A program made the translations under genes and the position numbers. DNA of 55,266 bases. Source: an uncultured Lysobacteraceae bacterium (GTDB lineage Bacteria; Pseudomonadota; Gammaproteobacteria; Xanthomonadales; Xanthomonadaceae). The notes below the pieces were generated by a model that saw only the letters and a program-made list of their open reading frames with translations, was not told where the DNA came from and ran no database searches. This document shows positions 9,675 to 18,495 of this stretch, one piece after another. The first letter of the stretch is position 1; each line of letters starts with the position of its first letter. Location: the NCBI GenBank assembly GCA_946482565.1, contig CAMLSB010000001.1, positions 1-55,266 on the forward strand, in the 5' to 3' direction.

Positions 9675-11759
9675 ATGACAACCACCGTTCCCGCGGCGCC
9701 GCGTGCGTCGCGAATGGCCATCGCGCTCGCCTGCGCGCTGCTGCCGCTTTGCCCCGCGTTCGCCGCCGATCCGCCGTTGCCCGTCGATGGCGACGTTCCC
9801 GTCACCCTGCCGCGCGTCGACGTGCGCGGCAAGCTGTTCCCCGCGAACGCCGCGCAGGACATCGCGCTCGCGCGCGAACGCCTCGACGAACGCGCCGGCG
9901 CGACCGCGCTCGTCGATGGCGACCGCTACCGCGACGGCCGCGTCGGCAACCTCGTCGATGCGCTCGGCTTCGCGCCCGGGGTATTCGTAGAGACCCGCTT
10001 CGGGGCCGAGGAGGCGCGGCTGTCGATCCGCGGCTCCGGCCTGCAGCGCACCTTCCATGGCCGCGGCGTCGTCGTGCTGCAGGACGGCGTGCCACTGAAC
10101 CTCGCCGACGGCAGCTTCGACTTCCAGGCGATCGAGCCGCTGGCCGCGCGCTACATCCAGGTGTGGCGCGGCGCGAATGCGCTCGAAGCCGGCGCCGCGA
10201 CGCTCGGCGGCGCCATCGATTTCGTGTCGCCGACCGGCCAGGACGCCGCGCCGGCGCTGCTGCGCCTGGAGGCTGGCAGCTTCGGCACGCAACGCGCGCA
10301 AGTGGCGCTCGCTGGCGCCGGTGACCGCGCCGACGGCTACCTCGGCATCACCAGTGCGCGCCAGGAGGGTTTCCGCGCGCATTCGCGGCAGCAGAACACG
10401 CGCGTCTTCGGCAACGCCGGCTTCCGCATCAGCGACGACCTCGATGCGCGCGTCTACCTCACCCACGTCGACACGCGCTCCGAACTTCCGGGCAACCTCA
10501 CCCTCGCGGAAGCGCTGGCCGAGCCGACGCTCGCCGCGCCGGCCAGCGTGGCGCAGGACCAGCGCCGCGACTTCAGGCTCGACCGCATCGCGGGCAAGCT
10601 CGCCTGGTCGCCCGCCGCGGGCAGCAGCGCCACGCTCTCGGTGTTCCATTCCGCCAAGTCGCTGCACCATCCGATCTTCCAGGTACTGGACCAGGCATCG
10701 CGGGACGACGGATTCGACCTGCGCTGGCGCAGCGAAGGCATGCTCGGCGGCCGACGCAACGTGCTCGTGGCCGGCGCGGCCCATGCACGCGGCAGCCTCG
10801 ACGACAGGCGACACGCCAACGTCGGCGGCAAGGCCGGCGCGCCGACCAACCACTTCGACCAGCACGCGGCCAACACCAGCGTCTTCGTCGAGGACCAGGC
10901 GTGGCTCGCGCCACGCTGGGTGCTGGTGCTGGGCGCGCAGGCCGTGCGCGCGACGCGGCGCTCGCGCGACCTGCAGGTGGACGGCGGCCGCGACGAAAGC
11001 TTCGACGCCACGTATTCGTCCGTCAGCCCGCGCATCGGCTTGCGCTTCGATGCCGACGCAAACACGCAATGGTTCGCCAACCTCAGCCGCAGCGCGGAGC
11101 CGCCGAGCTTCGGCGAACTGAGCGGCGGCCCCGGCGTCACCCAGGTCGACCAGCAGCGCGCGACCAGCGCGGAAATCGGCATGCGCACGCAGCGCGACGC
11201 CTTGTCGCTCGACGTCGCCCTGTATCGCGCCCGCGTCGAAGGCGAGCTGCTCGCGCTCAACGACGACGCCGGCAATCCGCTCGGCACCATCAACGCCGGC
11301 CGCACCCTGCACCAGGGCCTGGAACTGGGCGCCGAATGGAGCGTCGCACGCGACTGGCGGCTCTCCGCCAACTACCTCGTCAACGACTTCCGCTTCGAGC
11401 ACGATCCGGTATACGGCGACAACGCGCTGGCCGGCGTGCCACCGCAGCAGTTGCGCACGGCGCTGCGCTGGGGCCGCGGCGAGCGCTTCCATGTCGAACC
11501 GAACGTCGAATGGGTGCCGCGTGGCTACTACATCGACCACGCCAACACGTCCCGCGCGCCCGGTCATGCCACTGTCGGGTTGAAGCTGGGCGGCGAGGCC
11601 GGCGGCGGCTGGCGCTGGTTCGCGGACCTGCGCAACCTCGGCGACCGCCGCTGGATCGCGAGCACGAACGTCATCGCCGATGCCGGCGGCCGCGACGGGC
11701 GGAATTTCCTGCCCGGCGACGGCCGCTCGGTGTATGTCGGCCTCGAATGGCAAATGTAG
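9675..11759 (+). CDS. TonB-dependent outer-membrane receptor (possibly copper or metal chelate)
   Basis: A 694-aa outer-membrane receptor: signal peptide ending near AFA (about residue 29), a TonB-box-like VTLPRVDVRG, a plug domain with LSIRGSGLQRTFHGRG and VVVLQDGVPLN, then a beta barrel. It follows a DUF2946 gene, which favours copper or another metal, although the plug also resembles FecA/siderophore receptors. The C-terminus, YVGLEWQM, lacks the aromatic final residue usual for barrel proteins: the ATG-TAG end is formed where the coding sequence runs into the GTAG head of a REP element at 11756. The natural end may have been displaced by that repeat. Confidence 0.87.
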   Translation: MTTTVPAAPRASRMAIALACALLPLCPAFAADPPLPVDGDVPVTLPRVDVRGKLFPANAAQDIALARERLDERAGATALVDGDRYRDGRVGNLVDALGFAPGVFVETRFGAEEARLSIRGSGLQRTFHGRGVVVLQDGVPLNLADGSFDFQAIEPLAARYIQVWRGANALEAGAATLGGAIDFVSPTGQDAAPALLRLEAGSFGTQRAQVALAGAGDRADGYLGITSARQEGFRAHSRQQNTRVFGNAGFRISDDLDARVYLTHVDTRSELPGNLTLAEALAEPTLAAPASVAQDQRRDFRLDRIAGKLAWSPAAGSSATLSVFHSAKSLHHPIFQVLDQASRDDGFDLRWRSEGMLGGRRNVLVAGAAHARGSLDDRRHANVGGKAGAPTNHFDQHAANTSVFVEDQAWLAPRWVLVLGAQAVRATRRSRDLQVDGGRDESFDATYSSVSPRIGLRFDADANTQWFANLSRSAEPPSFGELSGGPGVTQVDQQRATSAEIGMRTQRDALSLDVALYRARVEGELLALNDDAGNPLGTINAGRTLHQGLELGAEWSVARDWRLSANYLVNDFRFEHDPVYGDNALAGVPPQQLRTALRWGRGERFHVEPNVEWVPRGYYIDHANTSRAPGHATVGLKLGGEAGGGWRWFADLRNLGDRRWIASTNVIADAGGRDGRNFLPGDGRSVYVGLEWQM

Positions 11760-11822
11760 AGCCGACCCTTGGTCGGCTCGCACTTCCGGGCCATCGACGA
11801 GCCGACCATGGGTCGGCTCTAC
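11756..11822. repeat. GTAG-type REP pair 1 (two hairpins facing each other)
   Basis: Two palindromes in inverted orientation. The left begins GTAG and forms GAGCCGACC (11759-11767), loop CTT, GGTCGGCTC (11771-11779). The right forms GAGCCGACC (11799-11807), loop ATG, GGTCGGCTC (11811-11819) and ends CTAC. About 19 unrelated bases separate them. Such GTAG-headed elements are known in Stenotrophomonas and relatives and are spread by RAYT transposases. The pair fills the whole gap between two convergent genes, provides the stop codon of the receptor gene, and could act as a bidirectional terminator or 3'-end stabiliser. Confidence 0.92.
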
Positions 11823-11823
11823 G

Positions 11824-12744
11824 CTATGCCTTCACCAGCAGCTGCTTGGCGATGGCGCCGTGGAGCTTGCCGATGCCGCGCAGCAGGTGCAGCGTGGCGA
11901 ACAGCAGGACCACGCCGCACACGAAGGCGATCGGCAGTTCCCACACGCCGAGCGTCGTCGCCGGCTCCCAGTACCCGAACCAGCCGCCGCTCACCGACCA
12001 GCCGTCGAAGGCGCCGAAGCCGATCAGCAGCGGCAGCACCGCCAGCGCGAGCGAGGTCGACAGCAGGCACACGGCGACCGTGAAGTAGAGGATGCCGAGC
12101 GGCAGCATCGCCAGCATGTACACCAGCGTCGACCAGGTGCGCGGATCGACGAAGACCTCCTTGATCCGCTCCAGCACCGGGCGGTCGCGGTCGGCGTACA
12201 GCGGCCGGCGCGGCATGCGTTCGCCGAGCATGGTCTCGACGATGCGGCCCTCGACCAGCGCCAGCAGCCGCACCGAGCCGAGGAACAGGATCACGAACGG
12301 CACGCCGATGATGATCACCGAGAGTCCCAGCGACAGCGAGATGCCGGTCACCACCCAGGTGAAGTAGAAGATGCCCGTCGCCAGCGCGAGGATCGAATAG
12401 AACATCGCGCCGTAGGTGCGCGGGTCCGCGGCCACGCCGAAGAAGCGGCCGAGCGCGGATTCGCGCTTCGGCGGCCGCGGCGCGCGCAGCGCGGTCTGCA
12501 CGCGCACCTCGGTGTCGCGGTAGATGGCGGCGACCTCGTCCGGCGCGCCGTAGCTGCCGGCGACGGCGGCGATCACTTCGCCTTCCGTCTGGTCCGGATG
12601 CTCGGCGAGTTCCGAGCGCAGGTATTCCTCTGCGTCGTACAGCGCGTCCTGGACGAGCGCGGGGTCCGCGCCGGCCAGCGCTTGGCGCAGTTGCGTCAGG
12701 TAGTCGGGAATGGTGGTGGGCAGCGGCTGCTGGGTGGCGTTCAT
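11824..12744 (-). CDS. HAAS-domain and Sensor-domain membrane protein
   Basis: A 306-aa protein: residues 1-80 form a cytosolic helical HAAS-like domain (LYDAEEYLRSEL, YGAPDEVAAIY); the rest is a membrane Sensor-type region. That region contains two related halves, each starting with DPRT followed by paired hydrophobic helices (DPRTYGAMFYSILALATGIFYF and DPRTWSTLVYMLAMLPLGILYF are alike), which suggests an internal duplication. The start codon overlaps the stop of the PadR gene (ATGA), the usual arrangement in which a PadR repressor controls a HAAS protein. Function is unknown; membrane or envelope stress sensing is inferred. Confidence 0.8.
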   Translation of the reverse strand: MNATQQPLPTTIPDYLTQLRQALAGADPALVQDALYDAEEYLRSELAEHPDQTEGEVIAAVAGSYGAPDEVAAIYRDTEVRVQTALRAPRPPKRESALGRFFGVAADPRTYGAMFYSILALATGIFYFTWVVTGISLSLGLSVIIIGVPFVILFLGSVRLLALVEGRIVETMLGERMPRRPLYADRDRPVLERIKEVFVDPRTWSTLVYMLAMLPLGILYFTVAVCLLSTSLALAVLPLLIGFGAFDGWSVSGGWFGYWEPATTLGVWELPIAFVCGVVLLFATLHLLRGIGKLHGAIAKQLLVKA

Positions 12745-13121
12745 GCCGTGGATCCTTCGAGGACGGTGTCGACCGAGTCGCGGGTGGCGCGCCAGGCGTC
12801 GGCCCAGGCGCGAAGGGTGTCCCGCCCGACGGCGGTGATGCGGTAATAGCGGCGCGGCGGGCCGGACACGGACGGCTCCACGAAGCTCTCGAGCAGTGCC
12901 GAGCCTTCCAGGTTCCGGAGCACCGGGTACAACGCGCTCTGCTTGCCGGCGAGCACGCCGTCGCCGACCTGCTCGAGGCGCTTGGCGATCTGGTAGCCGT
13001 ACATCGGTTCCGGGGCGGCGGCGAGCACGCCCAGCAGCGCCAGCGACACCGTGCCCGCGCTGAGTTCCTTCTGGAACTTGCGCAGCAGCGGCTCGGCCGG
13101 CTCGACAGGGGGAGGCGTCAT
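12741..13121 (-). CDS. PadR family transcriptional regulator
   Basis: A 126-aa winged-helix protein of the short PadR subfamily, with YGYQIAKRLEQ as part of the DNA-binding helices, the recognition segment GKQSALYPVLRNLE, and RRYYRITAVGRDTL as the wing, then a short C-terminal dimerisation helix. A GGAG ribosome-binding site precedes the ATG by about eight bases. It is translationally coupled to the HAAS/Sensor gene. An imperfect palindrome 30 bases upstream is a candidate operator, so autorepression of the operon is likely. Confidence 0.9.
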   Translation of the reverse strand: MTPPPVEPAEPLLRKFQKELSAGTVSLALLGVLAAAPEPMYGYQIAKRLEQVGDGVLAGKQSALYPVLRNLEGSALLESFVEPSVSGPPRRYYRITAVGRDTLRAWADAWRATRDSVDTVLEGSTA

Positions 13122-13150
13122 GGGGGACTCCAGCTAGGTTGGAGGCAAGT

Positions 13151-13171
13151 CTATTGGTAACTTCGATATAG
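13151..13171. promoter_or_regulatory. Candidate PadR operator
   Basis: The AT-rich stretch reads CTATTGGTAACTTCGATATAG, with 13 of 21 positions matching its own reverse complement, including CTAT/ATAG arms. It lies just upstream of the padR-like gene in otherwise very GC-rich DNA, where promoter and operator would be expected. Assignment rests on position and partial symmetry only. Confidence 0.4.
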
Positions 13172-13313
13172 TGAATGTGCCACTAGTCATCCCGTTGCGG
13201 GCGGATTCGTCGGCCCCGCCCTCGCCCATTCATTCCGCCTCCGCAACGCCTTGACGCCGGGCCGCCCACCATCCGGCGGGCGGCCTCCCCCCAACCGGCC
13301 GCGGAGACACCCC

Positions 13314-13475
13314 ATGCCACGCGGAGACAAGTCCAGCTACACCGACAAGCAGAAACGCCAGGCCCACCACGTCGAGGAGAGCGAGAAGAAGGAAGGTCGC
13401 TCGAAGGAAGATGCCGAGCGGATCGCCTGGGCGACCGTCAACAAGCAGGACCACGGCGGCAAGAAGAAGCACTGA
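13314..13475 (+). CDS. Small basic Lys-rich protein, 53 aa
   Basis: The product [20 protein letters not shown] continues as a hydrophilic, charged, probably helical protein with [15 protein letters not shown] and a KKKH tail. Similar short proteins are widespread in proteobacteria and often carry the label 'plasmid stabilisation protein', for which there is no evidence here. A GGAG site precedes the ATG. An 8-bp inverted repeat (GGCCGCCC at 13260-13267 with GGGCGGCC at 13278-13285) lies upstream. Role unknown; a nucleic-acid-binding or stress-related protein is possible from charge alone. Confidence 0.8.
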   Translation: MPRGDKSSYTDKQKRQAHHVEESEKKEGRSKEDAERIAWATVNKQDHGGKKKH

Positions 13476-13533
13476 GCGCGCGCGGGCGCGCGGCCTGCGG
13501 CAGAATCGGCGGACGTCCGCACCGGAGTCCGCC

Positions 13534-14484
13534 ATGTCGCCTGCCTCGCTTCCCGCCAACGCGCTGCTGCCTCGCCTGTGCCTTGCCGTCGCGCTCGCCG
13601 CGGCCTGCGCGACGGCGCTGGCCGACGACACGACCGCCGACAAGGCCAAGCCGAAGACCTCGAAGGAACTGCTCGCCGCATCGTCGCCATCGGACTGGCG
13701 CACGCCGGATCCGGCGAACGTGCTGTACATGCAGGTACCCGCCGGGCGCGTGGTGATCGAACTCGCGCCGCGTTTCGCGCCGGAGCACGTCGGCAACATC
13801 CGCACGCTCGCGCACGGCCATTACTGGGACGGGCTGAGCATCTATCGCTCGCAGGACAACTTCGTCGTCCAGTTCGGCGACCCGACCGAGGACGAGAAGC
13901 AGCGCAAGCCGATCGGCGATGCGAAGGCACACCTGCCCGCGGAGTTCACGCGCGCCGCCGCGGGGCTGCCGTTCGACGCATTGCCCGACAGCGACGGCTG
14001 GGCGCCCGAAGTCGGTTTCAGCGAAGGTTTCCCGGCCGCGCGCGACCCGAAGTCCGGGCAGGCGTGGATGGCGCACTGCTACGGCACGCTCGGCGCCGGA
14101 CGTGACGTCGCCGCCGATTCCAGCAACGGCACCGAGCTCTACATCGTCGACGGCCAGTCGCCGCGCGGACTCGACCGCAACATCACCGTCGTCGGCCGCG
14201 TGCTCAAGGGCATGGAACTGCTCAGCGTGCTGCCGCGCGGCCCCGAGCCGATGGGCATGTACGAGAAGCCCGCGCAGTACACGCCGATCCTCTCGATCGC
14301 GCTCGAGGCCGACGTGCCCGAAGCGCAGCGCACGCCGCTGCAGGTGCTGCGCACCGACACGCCGCTGTTCGCGCAACTCACCGAGATGCGCCGCAACCGC
14401 ACGGACGAGTGGTACAAGGTGCCGGCCGGCCACATCGACCTGTGCAACGTGACGGTGCCGACGCGCACGCCGCCGAAGCCCTGA
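13534..14484 (+). CDS. Periplasmic cyclophilin-type peptidyl-prolyl isomerase
   Basis: The 316-aa product has a signal peptide (cleavage near ATALA, about residue 30) and a cyclophilin-like fold: [20 protein letters not shown] near residue 75, [31 protein letters not shown] and a late [13 protein letters not shown]. It is longer than minimal cyclophilins, with an insert around [10 protein letters not shown] and a C-terminal extension of about 50 residues. Several catalytic positions of the typical QGGD segment are altered (here VQFGD), so isomerase activity is probable rather than certain. It likely assists folding of exported proteins. Confidence 0.82.
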   Translation: MSPASLPANALLPRLCLAVALAAACATALADDTTADKAKPKTSKELLAASSPSDWRTPDPANVLYMQVPAGRVVIELAPRFAPEHVGNIRTLAHGHYWDGLSIYRSQDNFVVQFGDPTEDEKQRKPIGDAKAHLPAEFTRAAAGLPFDALPDSDGWAPEVGFSEGFPAARDPKSGQAWMAHCYGTLGAGRDVAADSSNGTELYIVDGQSPRGLDRNITVVGRVLKGMELLSVLPRGPEPMGMYEKPAQYTPILSIALEADVPEAQRTPLQVLRTDTPLFAQLTEMRRNRTDEWYKVPAGHIDLCNVTVPTRTPPKP

Positions 14485-14550
14485 GCATCGTCACGCCGCA
14501 TTGCGCCGGGGCTGCCTAGGCTGCCGGCACCCCCACGCGAGGCCCCACCG

Positions 14551-14844
14551 ATGCCGACCCTGCGCATGCGCCTGACCGGGAGCCAGGACGATACCCGTGC
14601 CGTGATCAACCTCCTGCAGAGCCTGGAAGGCATCGAGCACGTGGAGGAAGTGTCCGACATGATGTCGCACATGGACGACGCCGACTCCAGTTCCGCCGGC
14701 CTGAGCGACGTCGCGGGGCCGGACGCGCACGAGCTCGAAGTGGAGGCGCCGAACGAGGCGACCGCGCGCAAGGTCCGCGACGCGGTGGAGACGCTGTCCT
14801 TCGACCTCGACGTACTGGTCGAGTTCGAGGCCGAAGACGAATGA
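14551..14844 (+). CDS. Conserved hypothetical protein, 97 aa, acidic
   Basis: A small cytosolic protein beginning MPTLRMRLTGSQDDTRAVIN. It reads like an alpha/beta ferredoxin-like unit: strand (TLRMRLTG), helix (AVINLLQSLEGI), strand (VEEVSD), an acidic linker, strand (HELEVEAP), helix (ATARKVRDAVETL), strand (LDVLVEFEAE). I do not recognise a named family. It stands alone on the plus strand, and a REP pair occupies the gap to the next convergent gene. Confidence 0.75.
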   Translation: MPTLRMRLTGSQDDTRAVINLLQSLEGIEHVEEVSDMMSHMDDADSSSAGLSDVAGPDAHELEVEAPNEATARKVRDAVETLSFDLDVLVEFEAEDE

Positions 14845-14845
14845 C

Positions 14846-14907
14846 GTAGAGCCGACCCATGGTCGGCTGGTGCAAGCGCAAGTCAGCCGACCATGGGTCG
14901 GCTCTAC
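14846..14907. repeat. GTAG-type REP pair 2 (two hairpins facing each other)
   Basis: The left element begins GTAG and carries GAGCCGACC (14849-14857), loop CAT, GGTCGGCTG; the right reads CAGCCGACC, loop ATG, GGTCGGCTC and ends CTAC at 14907. The outermost base pair is changed in both (G/C to C/G partners), so the arms also pair across the element. As with the copy near 11.8 kb, it fills the gap between two convergent stop codons and may serve as a shared terminator. Confidence 0.92.
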
Positions 14908-14911
14908 AGCT

Positions 14912-15262
14912 CTACCGTGCCGCGCCGTCGTAGTGGTGCACCTGCAGTGCGGCCAGGTCGACGTCGGGCAGGCAGCGCACGTTCACGGCCACCATCGGTT
15001 GGCCGCTCTTCGGGTCGGTCGCTTCGCTGAAGGGCGCGACGCCGCAGGTCTCGCAGGAGTGGTGCGCGATGCGCTCGCTGTTGAAGCGATAGGTGCCGTA
15101 GTCGCCCGCCTTCGACGTGAGCGTGAACGCGTCGCGCGGGAAGAACGCCAGCAGCGAGCCGCGACGGCGGCAGAGCGAGCAGTTGCAGTCGATCGCCTGC
15201 GCGACCTCGCCCTCGACGGTGAACGCGATCCGCCCGCAATGGCAGCTTCCGGAATGGGCCAT
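14912..15262 (-). CDS. GFA/CENP-V family zinc-binding protein
   Basis: A 116-aa protein of the glutathione-dependent formaldehyde-activating (GFA) family: CHCGRIAF, then CNCSLCRRRGS, and HHSCETCGVAPF supply the cysteines of two zinc sites. Family members are small cytosolic enzymes or thiol adduct binders of mostly unknown substrate. The ATG at 15262 gives MAHSGSCHCG, the usual family N-terminus. Upstream lies the divergent M1 metallopeptidase gene. Confidence 0.88.
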   Translation of the reverse strand: MAHSGSCHCGRIAFTVEGEVAQAIDCNCSLCRRRGSLLAFFPRDAFTLTSKAGDYGTYRFNSERIAHHSCETCGVAPFSEATDPKSGQPMVAVNVRCLPDVDLAALQVHHYDGAAR

Positions 15263-15395
15263 GCGCGCGCTCCAGCGATTCGGGACCGGCAACGATAGCG
15301 CGACCGGGCCCGGCGCGCATGGCCCGGCCGTCGCATTGCGCCGCCGCCCTGATTGCCCCACCCTCCGTGGTTTCGTCTCTTCGGGGGAAGCAGCG

Positions 15396-17573
15396 ATGCC
15401 GCGCAAGCGTCTATTCCTGGCCTGGGCGCTCGCCGCCGGGCTTCCACTGGCCGCGCAGGCACAGGCCCCCGCGGCCGGCAGCTGCGCCGACATCCCGGTC
15501 GTGGGCCGCGATGCCGCCGCCGTGTCCACGCCCAGCGCACCCGATGCCTGGGGCGGTCCCCGCACCGGCGCCGAGGCGACCCTGTCCGACCGCGTGGTCG
15601 GCTACTCGATCGACGCGACCCTCGATCCGGTCAAGCACACCGTCACCGGCCGCCAGCAACTCACATGGCGCAACCGCAGCGCGCAGCCGGTGTGCAGCGT
15701 GTACCTGCACCTGTACCTCAATGCATTCGAGGGCGCCGGCAGCACGTTCATGACCGAACTGCGGGAAGGCAACGACTCCTTCCGCAGCGACGTGAAGACC
15801 GAGGACGGCGAGTGGGGCTACATCAAGCTCCGCGACGTCGCCCAGGGCGGCAGCAAGGTGAAGTGGAGCTTCGTGCAGCCCGACGGCGGCCCGTCCACCG
15901 ATCGCACCGTCGTCCGCCTCGACCTGCCGCAGGCGGTCGCGCCGGGCGCCACCACGCAGCTGGACATCGACTTCTTCGACCAGCTGCCGCGCGTGGTCGC
16001 GCGCACCGGCTACTTCGGCACCTTCCACCTGGTCGGCCAGTGGTTCCCGAAGATCGGCGTGCTCGAGCTGCCGGGCGAACGCGGCGCCACCGCGCCGCGC
16101 TGGAACGCGCACGAGATGCACGCGCACAGCGAGTTCTACGCCGACTACGGCCTCTACGACGTGCGCATCACCGTGCCGAAGGGCTACACGGTCGGCGCAA
16201 CCGGCGAAGAGACCGGCGCGCCGGTGGAGAAGGACGGCAAGGTCACCCACCGCTTCGTGCAGGGCGACGTGCACGACTTCGCCTGGACCGCGGACAAGCG
16301 CTACGCCAAGCCGCTGGTCGGCTACTACGAAGGCGCCGGCAGCCCGAAGGTCACCGTGCGCGTGCTGTATCCGCCGGAGTACGAGAACAACGCGAAACCG
16401 GCGCTCGACGCCACGATCGACTCGCTGCGCTTCTTCTCCGACACGCTCGGCCCGTATCCGTACAGGACCGTGACGGTGGTGATCCCGCCGCACAACGCGG
16501 GCGAAGCCGGCGGCATGGAATACCCGACGTTCTTCACCGCCGACAGCTACGCGAACGTCGACAAGGGCACGATGTTCGCCGACGCGCTCGACTTCGTGAC
16601 CATCCACGAGTTCGGCCATGGCTACTTCTACGGCCTCCTGGGTTCCAACGAGTTCGAGGAGCCGATGCTGGACGAGGGCCTGAACGAGTACTGGGACCAG
16701 CGCATGCTGCGCTCGGAGAAGCACGACCTGCACCTGACCACCACGCCGCTGAAGAAGCTCGGCATCGACCTGCGCCTGCCGGTGTTCGCGTACGAGCGGC
16801 TCGGCGCCATGAACGAGCATCCGGCCGACGCGATCGGGCAGAATTCGTGGAACCGCATGTCCGGCGGCAGCTACGGCACCGTGTACTCGCGCACCGCGAC
16901 CACGATGCGCGACCTCGAGGCCCAGGTCGGCACGCCGGCGCTCGAACGCGCGTTCAAGCTGTACTACGCGCGCTGGAAGTTCCGCCACCCGAGCGCCGCC
17001 GACCTGCGCGCCGCGCTGGTCGAAGGCACCGGTCGCCCCGACGTCGTCGACCGCATCTTCGCCGACCAGGTCTACGACGTGAAGCCGGTCGACGACCGCA
17101 TCGCGTCGTTCAGCAGCAATGAAGTGCTGCCGCAGCCCGGCTACGTGATGTACCAGGGCCGCCGCGTCGAACTCACGCCGAAGTCGCTCGACAAGGCCGT
17201 GTCCGACCGCCGCGACGCGTGGAAGAAGGCGCATCCCAAGGCGAAGCCGGGCGAAGGCGCGTTCCCGTACCGCACGGTCGTGCTGGTGCGCCGCGCCGGC
17301 GCCGACGTGCCCCAGGTGCTGCGCGTGAAGTTCGCCGACGGCAGCACCGCGACCGCCGCGTTCAACGGCGACCAGCCGTGGCAGCGCTTCACCTGGACGC
17401 GCAACGCCAAGGCCGTATCGATCGAACTCGATCCGGACGGCATGCACTTCCTCGATGCCGACCAGCTCGACAACAGCCGCACGATCGACGGCAACAGCGC
17501 CGTCGCGCGCCGCATGACGAGCCAGTTCGGCACTGCCCTGCAGACCCTCCTTGCCTTCCTGGTGAGCCTATGA
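15396..17573 (+). CDS. Secreted M1 family zinc metallopeptidase
   Basis: A 725-aa exported enzyme with signal peptide ending at AAQAQA. The N-terminal beta-rich domain precedes the gluzincin catalytic domain: substrate loop GGMEYPTFF, zinc motif HEFGH (404-408) and the third ligand E427 in LDEGLNEYW, with the exact 18-residue spacing. It lacks the canonical GAMEN wording, so exopeptidase activity is plausible but specificity is unknown. Its stop codon overlaps the start of the downstream membrane-protein gene (ATGA), indicating a two-gene operon. Confidence 0.9.
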   Translation: MPRKRLFLAWALAAGLPLAAQAQAPAAGSCADIPVVGRDAAAVSTPSAPDAWGGPRTGAEATLSDRVVGYSIDATLDPVKHTVTGRQQLTWRNRSAQPVCSVYLHLYLNAFEGAGSTFMTELREGNDSFRSDVKTEDGEWGYIKLRDVAQGGSKVKWSFVQPDGGPSTDRTVVRLDLPQAVAPGATTQLDIDFFDQLPRVVARTGYFGTFHLVGQWFPKIGVLELPGERGATAPRWNAHEMHAHSEFYADYGLYDVRITVPKGYTVGATGEETGAPVEKDGKVTHRFVQGDVHDFAWTADKRYAKPLVGYYEGAGSPKVTVRVLYPPEYENNAKPALDATIDSLRFFSDTLGPYPYRTVTVVIPPHNAGEAGGMEYPTFFTADSYANVDKGTMFADALDFVTIHEFGHGYFYGLLGSNEFEEPMLDEGLNEYWDQRMLRSEKHDLHLTTTPLKKLGIDLRLPVFAYERLGAMNEHPADAIGQNSWNRMSGGSYGTVYSRTATTMRDLEAQVGTPALERAFKLYYARWKFRHPSAADLRAALVEGTGRPDVVDRIFADQVYDVKPVDDRIASFSSNEVLPQPGYVMYQGRRVELTPKSLDKAVSDRRDAWKKAHPKAKPGEGAFPYRTVVLVRRAGADVPQVLRVKFADGSTATAAFNGDQPWQRFTWTRNAKAVSIELDPDGMHFLDADQLDNSRTIDGNSAVARRMTSQFGTALQTLLAFLVSL

Positions 17574-18454
17574 ACCGCTCCTCCCGTCGCGGCGGCTTCG
17601 GCGCCGCCTTCGCCGCGCTGAAGTCGGCGCTGCAGTGGCGCTTGCTGCTGCTCTGGATCCTCGCCACCCTCGTTCCGACGCTGCTGGTCGCCACCCCGCT
17701 ATGGGGCACGCTCGACGCGCAGTTCGGGCATTCCGTGCATGCCGCGCAGATCGCCGCGGGCCAGGACATGTCGCTGCTGATGCAGGGCATGGCCAAGGCC
17801 AGCGAGAACTTCGGCTGGCTCGCACCGGTCATCGGCGGCAGCACGCTGCTGATGTTGCTGGTCGCGCCGTGGCTGACCGGCATGGTCATCGCCTCGCTGC
17901 GCGCCGGCCGCCGGCTCGGCTTCGGCGAGCTGGTGCACGGCGGCGTGTCCGAGTACTGGCGGATGCTGCGCATGATGCTGTGGTCGCTGATCCCGCTCGG
18001 CATCGCGCTGGCCATCGGCGGCGCCGTCATGGGTGCGATGGGCAAGGGCGCCGCGCACGCGGTCCTCGCCAGCGATGCCGATGCCGCGGGACGAAACGGC
18101 ATGATCGTCGCCGGCATCGTGTTCGTGCTGCTCCACGCCACCGTCGAGGCCGGCCGCGGCTGGCTCGGCGCGGACCGCAACCTGCGTTCGGTCATCCGCG
18201 CCTGGTGGCGCGGCGTGAAGCTGCTGGTCCGCCGGCCGATCGCGACGCTGCTCGTGTACGTCGTCGCCAGCCTCGTCGGCTACGGCGTGGCCGTGCTGTT
18301 CGCGCTGTGGCGCGTGCACGCCGACGGCACCGGCACCGGAGCGTTCCTGCTGTCGTTCCTGCTCGGCCAGGCGGTCATCGCGATGGTGGCCTGGGCGCGC
18401 ATCGCCCGGGTCACGGGCATGGCGACGCTCGCCGCGGGGCAGGACCGCCCCTGA
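17570..18454 (+). CDS. Multi-pass membrane protein of unknown function, coupled to M1 peptidase
   Basis: A 294-aa integral membrane protein with about six hydrophobic helices (around residues 20-45, 80-110, 130-160, 175-200, 220-250, 260-285) and a periplasmic loop containing AAQIAAGQDMSLLMQGMAK. I do not recognise a characterised family. It starts inside the stop codon of the M1 metallopeptidase gene, so the two are translated together and may act on the same peptides or in the same envelope complex. That link is inferred from coupling only. Confidence 0.78.
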   Translation: MNRSSRRGGFGAAFAALKSALQWRLLLLWILATLVPTLLVATPLWGTLDAQFGHSVHAAQIAAGQDMSLLMQGMAKASENFGWLAPVIGGSTLLMLLVAPWLTGMVIASLRAGRRLGFGELVHGGVSEYWRMLRMMLWSLIPLGIALAIGGAVMGAMGKGAAHAVLASDADAAGRNGMIVAGIVFVLLHATVEAGRGWLGADRNLRSVIRAWWRGVKLLVRRPIATLLVYVVASLVGYGVAVLFALWRVHADGTGTGAFLLSFLLGQAVIAMVAWARIARVTGMATLAAGQDRP

Positions 18455-18495
18455 TCCGGCGCCGCCCCTAACGCGACAGCGATCACGTTCGCCGC

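Noticed and set aside
9447..11783. Minus-strand open frame opposite the TonB receptor
   Set aside because: Composition and lack of motifs mark it as a shadow of the receptor gene.
13314..13475. Reading the 53-aa gene as a plasmid stabilisation or toxin-antitoxin gene
   Set aside because: No partner gene, no toxin or antitoxin motif, and no plasmid features nearby; the label is a habit of annotation for this family.
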